A DNA stretch of 7,809 bases, from the NCBI GenBank assembly GCA_003231035.1, contig QIHU01000570.1, forward strand, positions 1 through 7,809, given 5' to 3'. Under the pieces are notes generated by a model. That model saw only the letters and a program-made list of their open reading frames with translations, was not told the DNA's origin and did no database searches. Within the stretch, counting starts at the first letter, position 1. Every line of letters starts with the position of its first letter. Of the stretch, positions 5,752 to 7,809 are shown piece after piece. A program made the position numbers and the translations under genes. Source of the DNA: Acidobacteriota bacterium. Its GTDB lineage: Bacteria > Acidobacteriota > Thermoanaerobaculia > Multivoradales > SZUA-115.

Positions 5752-7524
5752 GGTGCTACCCAGGGTGGTCGCGGTGGCGACGTTCGAGTAGCCGGACTGA
5801 CCGCCTAGGTTGATCGCGGCAGCCCTAAAATCATAGGTCGTCGCGGCCTGCAAGTTGGTAATGGTGGCGCCGATCGTGTTGGGCCCTCCGAAGCTAGGGA
5901 GCACGTCGAAGACACCTCCCGCCTCCCTAAACTCGATGACGTACTGGGTTTCATCGGTCGCATTGTCGGTCCAACTTAGGTCGATCTCGGAGGTCGTTTG
6001 TGCCGTGGCGCTCAAGTTGGTCGGCGCCGCGGGAATCTGCGGTGGTTGATTGGCACCTTGCTCAGCACCGTTGAGCTCCACGCTTCCGGTGCCAATGGGG
6101 TCGAGCCAGTCTCTGAGCCGGTTGCTGGCGTTACCGCCACCTTCCCAGTCGGAGGAAATCCGGCCGTACCAGTCCGGCTGGTTGTTGCCGCAGGCGGCGA
6201 AGCCGCCCCGCAAGTGTCCGATGACCTGGCCATTGGGATTCAACAGAGGCGATCCAGAAGATCCCGGCTCGGTGGTGCCGGAATCCCAGTCCTCGACGCG
6301 CACAAAACGACCATTCCCTGGGCCGGTGTCTTCCAGGTAGGAGGTCGTGGTGGTCGGCTGGTTCTCTAGGGCAATGCGCTTCTCGTGTCCGAAAGGATGG
6401 TGGATGGAAACCGATGTATTGGGGTTGGAGCTCGAACGGTTCCAACCGGCCCAATAGACCGACCACCCCAGCGGAGGGCTATTGTTGAGTTCGAGCAGCG
6501 TCATGTCGGACAAATCGTAGGTACTGCGTAGTTGGGCACCGTTGAGAAATTGGTCCAGCGAGCCGCTTCCACCCACACCACTGAACGTGCCTCCCGGGGT
6601 TCGACAGCCAGCGTTCTGGTAGTTCCAGTAGGTGACCACGGACGCCGCTTCGGCGGGGGTGTCCACACAATGGTTGGCGGTCAGGAAGAGGGGGCTATCG
6701 TCACCAGAGGTATTGTTCATCATCGAGCCGCTGCACAGGACAGTGTTGCCGTTGCTGACGAAGGTATATCGAGCCACCGAACGGATCTGCGCGTTCCATG
6801 CCACCCCTTCCGGGCAGCCGACATCCACATTGCAAGCACCCGCGTTGGTACCGCCTGACTCTCCCGTCGCAAAGGGATCGTCGGGATCCGAACTCGCGGC
6901 GCCGGGACCGCGATAGCCGTGAAAGATTCGCGCCAGGGAGAGTTCGAGCTGGCCCCGCTCCACTTCGGCGATCTTGAGTTCGATCACCACGTCGTCGCTC
7001 TCTAGAAGCGGCGTCCACAACTGGCGGTCAGGGTTGTTGTCGCGCCCGGTGAAGGGGCGAATCCAGCTCTCTTCTCTGGCCGTGTAGATCAACATCTCGG
7101 CCGACGGGGGCAAGAAAAAGCGATCAAAAGAGAAGGAGACCGAGGTCGCCTCCCTCGCCGTGACGCGCAGACGCCAAAGCTGCATACCATCTTCGAGCTG
7201 AACCCAGCTACCGCTGGTATCGGGGGTGAGATATAGGTCACGGCCAATGGCGATCCGGTAGGGCTGCGGTTCCGCCTTGGGGCTGCTGTCTTCGGCCGCC
7301 ACCGCCTCGCGGTCGAGTGCGCTGAGCTTCAGTTGGGCCACCGCGGCCAGAGGATCGGCCTTGCTCCCAAGCGAGTGCGGCAACCTCGTACGGGGCACCA
7401 CCTCGCGGGTTTTCTGGCCTTCATCCGCGGGATGAAATCGAACCCCGGGCTGTGCCAATGCAGGTAGGCCAAGGGTCAGGGCCAGGATCACGATCAGGAC
7501 TAGATTTTGATAGCTGGTTCGCAT
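5395..7524 (-). CDS. Secreted lysyl-endopeptidase-like serine protease with FN3 and extra C-terminal domain
   Basis: This is a predicted exported trypsin-fold endopeptidase of the Achromobacter protease I (lysyl endopeptidase) type. I start at 7524, not at the in-frame ATG at 7554: GGAG at 7532-7535 lies seven bases before it, and it gives a clean signal peptide ending PALAQ (cleavage near residue 24). A prodomain spans about 25-225. The protease domain spans about 226-490 with His285 (TANHC), Asp340 (LSDMTLLEL) and Ser423 (GSSGSP). Six cysteines (231, 237, 264, 286, 307, 445) follow the spacing of the three disulphides of protease I, and CNVDVGCPEG and IHHPFGHEKRI are strongly like that enzyme. 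An FN3 domain (about 494-588) and a C-terminal domain (about 592-709) follow. Lys specificity is likely but unproven: only Asp451 lies near the expected specificity Asp, and the His of LHGG is Arg439 here. The gene is monocistronic as far as seen. Total 709 residues. Confidence 0.9.
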   Translation of the reverse strand: MRTSYQNLVLIVILALTLGLPALAQPGVRFHPADEGQKTREVVPRTRLPHSLGSKADPLAAVAQLKLSALDREAVAAEDSSPKAEPQPYRIAIGRDLYLTPDTSGSWVQLEDGMQLWRLRVTAREATSVSFSFDRFFLPPSAEMLIYTAREESWIRPFTGRDNNPDRQLWTPLLESDDVVIELKIAEVERGQLELSLARIFHGYRGPGAASSDPDDPFATGESGGTNAGACNVDVGCPEGVAWNAQIRSVARYTFVSNGNTVLCSGSMMNNTSGDDSPLFLTANHCVDTPAEAASVVTYWNYQNAGCRTPGGTFSGVGGSGSLDQFLNGAQLRSTYDLSDMTLLELNNSPPLGWSVYWAGWNRSSSNPNTSVSIHHPFGHEKRIALENQPTTTTSYLEDTGPGNGRFVRVEDWDSGTTEPGSSGSPLLNPNGQVIGHLRGGFAACGNNQPDWYGRISSDWEGGGNASNRLRDWLDPIGTGSVELNGAEQGANQPPQIPAAPTNLSATAQTTSEIDLSWTDNATDETQYVIEFREAGGVFDVLPSFGGPNTIGATITNLQAATTYDFRAAAINLGGQSGYSNVATATTLGSTSPCIEGPATLCLLGDRFRVESSFRTPAGATGAGQAVELTPDTGYFWFFNQDNVEVVVKVRDACVNQFNRFWFFAGGLTNVEVDLVVTDTLTGAVKSYRNPLSTPFLPITDTQAFATCP
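5761..6045 (-). other. Fibronectin type III domain of the serine protease
   Basis: Residues about 494-588 fit an FN3 repeat: a PPQIPAAPTNLSATAQ start, the IDLSWTDNATDETQYVIEFR strand pair with the conserved Trp, ATITNLQAATTYDFRAAAIN with the typical Leu and Tyr, and an ending SGYSNVATATT. Such domains on secreted bacterial hydrolases act as spacers or binding modules. Confidence 0.85.
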
Positions 7525-7531
7525 GATGGTT

Positions 7532-7535
7532 CTCC
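7532..7535 (-). promoter_or_regulatory. Ribosome binding site that decides the protease start
   Basis: GGAG on the minus strand lies seven bases before the ATG at 7522-7524. The upstream in-frame ATG at 7552-7554 has no such site and would put ten polar residues (with DRR) before the signal peptide. The downstream start is therefore preferred. Confidence 0.7.
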
Positions 7536-7562
7536 GGTCGGTCACAAATTCCATTTCAGAGG

Positions 7563-7591
7563 ATGCTAGGAACTAGCCAGAGGCCTTGCAA
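7563..7591 (-). promoter_or_regulatory. Candidate sigma70-like promoter for the serine protease
   Basis: On the minus strand TTGCAA (7586-7591) and TAGCAT (7563-7568) are 17 bases apart, each matching the -35 and -10 consensus at four of six positions. They lie about 40 bases before the chosen start codon. A perfect 5-bp inverted repeat GCTAG-gaa-CTAGC at 7565-7577 overlaps the -10 box and could be a small operator. In GC-rich DNA such matches arise by chance, so this is only a candidate. Confidence 0.35.
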
Positions 7592-7692
7592 ACCCCAAGC
7601 CTCAAAGATGTCAGAGTAGCATTGGAGGCAAGCCCGCGCAATGGACCCATGGCGCACAGACTTCCACCGGTGACTACCGCTAAGATTGTCCG

Positions 7693-7809
7693 ATGAGCAA
7701 CTCAGCGCCTACACCGCCTCCACCCTCTCCATCGCGGCAGCCGCACGCCCCACATCCAGCGAGAGAGTCCGGCCATCGTTCCTGGGCCCGAGCAGTGACC
7801 TGGCTCGGG
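7693..7809 (+). CDS. Possible 5' end of an unidentified gene, cut by the window edge
   Basis: An ATG opens a frame that stays open for 39 codons to the end of the window. The N-terminus is rich in Pro, Ser and His (PTPPPPSPS), and its last residues (SWARAVTWLG) could begin a membrane segment, so a membrane protein with a disordered cytoplasmic tail is conceivable. No clear ribosome binding site precedes the ATG, and no family can be recognised from so little. The divergent position opposite the protease gene leaves room for a gene here, but the true start may lie elsewhere or the frame may be spurious. Confidence 0.35.
   Translation, partial: MSNSAPTPPPPSPSRQPHAPHPARESGHRSWARAVTWLG

Noticed and set aside
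7525..7554. Upstream ATG of the serine protease frame at 7554 as the start
   Set aside because: It lacks a ribosome binding site and adds charged residues before an otherwise well-formed signal peptide.
1..7809. CRISPR array, tRNA/rRNA genes, insertion sequence or phage remnants
   Set aside because: No regularly spaced repeats, cloverleaf-like segments, transposase or phage coding sequence were seen; nearly all of the window is explained by the four peptidase genes.

Overview
The window is compact, GC-rich bacterial chromosomal DNA. It holds four complete genes, all peptidases from four unrelated families, plus the first 39 codons of a possible fifth gene at the right edge. There are no RNA genes, insertion sequences, CRISPR arrays or phage genes. 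Signal peptides on two of the enzymes and a signal-anchor on a third point to a diderm heterotroph with active protein export and scavenging. A fibronectin type III module plus an extra C-terminal module on a secreted lysyl-endopeptidase-like protease reminds me of Acidobacteriota (Thermoanaerobaculia/Holophagae type) or Lysobacter-like gammaproteobacteria. That placement is from memory and is tentative.

Layout from left to right. Bases 1-85 lie downstream of sppA and carry a hairpin plus T-run that looks like its terminator. 86-1936 (-) is a 67K-type signal peptide peptidase A. 1973-3745 (-) is a secreted M14 zinc carboxypeptidase; it lies 36 bp upstream of sppA on the same strand, so the two are probably cotranscribed. 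3746-3963 is a divergent intergenic region. 3964-5319 (+) is an Xaa-Pro dipeptidase (PepQ, M24B). 5320-5394 is a short convergent gap. 5395-7524 (-) is a secreted lysyl-endopeptidase-like serine protease with a prodomain, an FN3 domain and an extra C-terminal domain. 7525-7692 is a second divergent intergenic region, with a plausible promoter for the protease. 7693-7809 (+) is an open partial reading frame.

Taken together the genes read as a protein-degradation neighbourhood. A secreted endopeptidase would cut external protein, a secreted metallocarboxypeptidase would trim C-termini, a cytoplasmic prolidase would split imported Xaa-Pro dipeptides, and SppA would clear cleaved signal peptides in the membrane. 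Common regulation is not shown, since the genes lie in at least three transcription units. I do not see a clearly new system. The most interesting points are an apparent Tyr248-to-Asn change in the M14 active site, a prodomain junction without Lys and an apparent His-to-Arg change in the lysyl-endopeptidase homologue, its extra C-terminal domain, an in-frame 15-bp duplication inside a signal peptide, and an inverted repeat next to the pepQ ribosome binding site.
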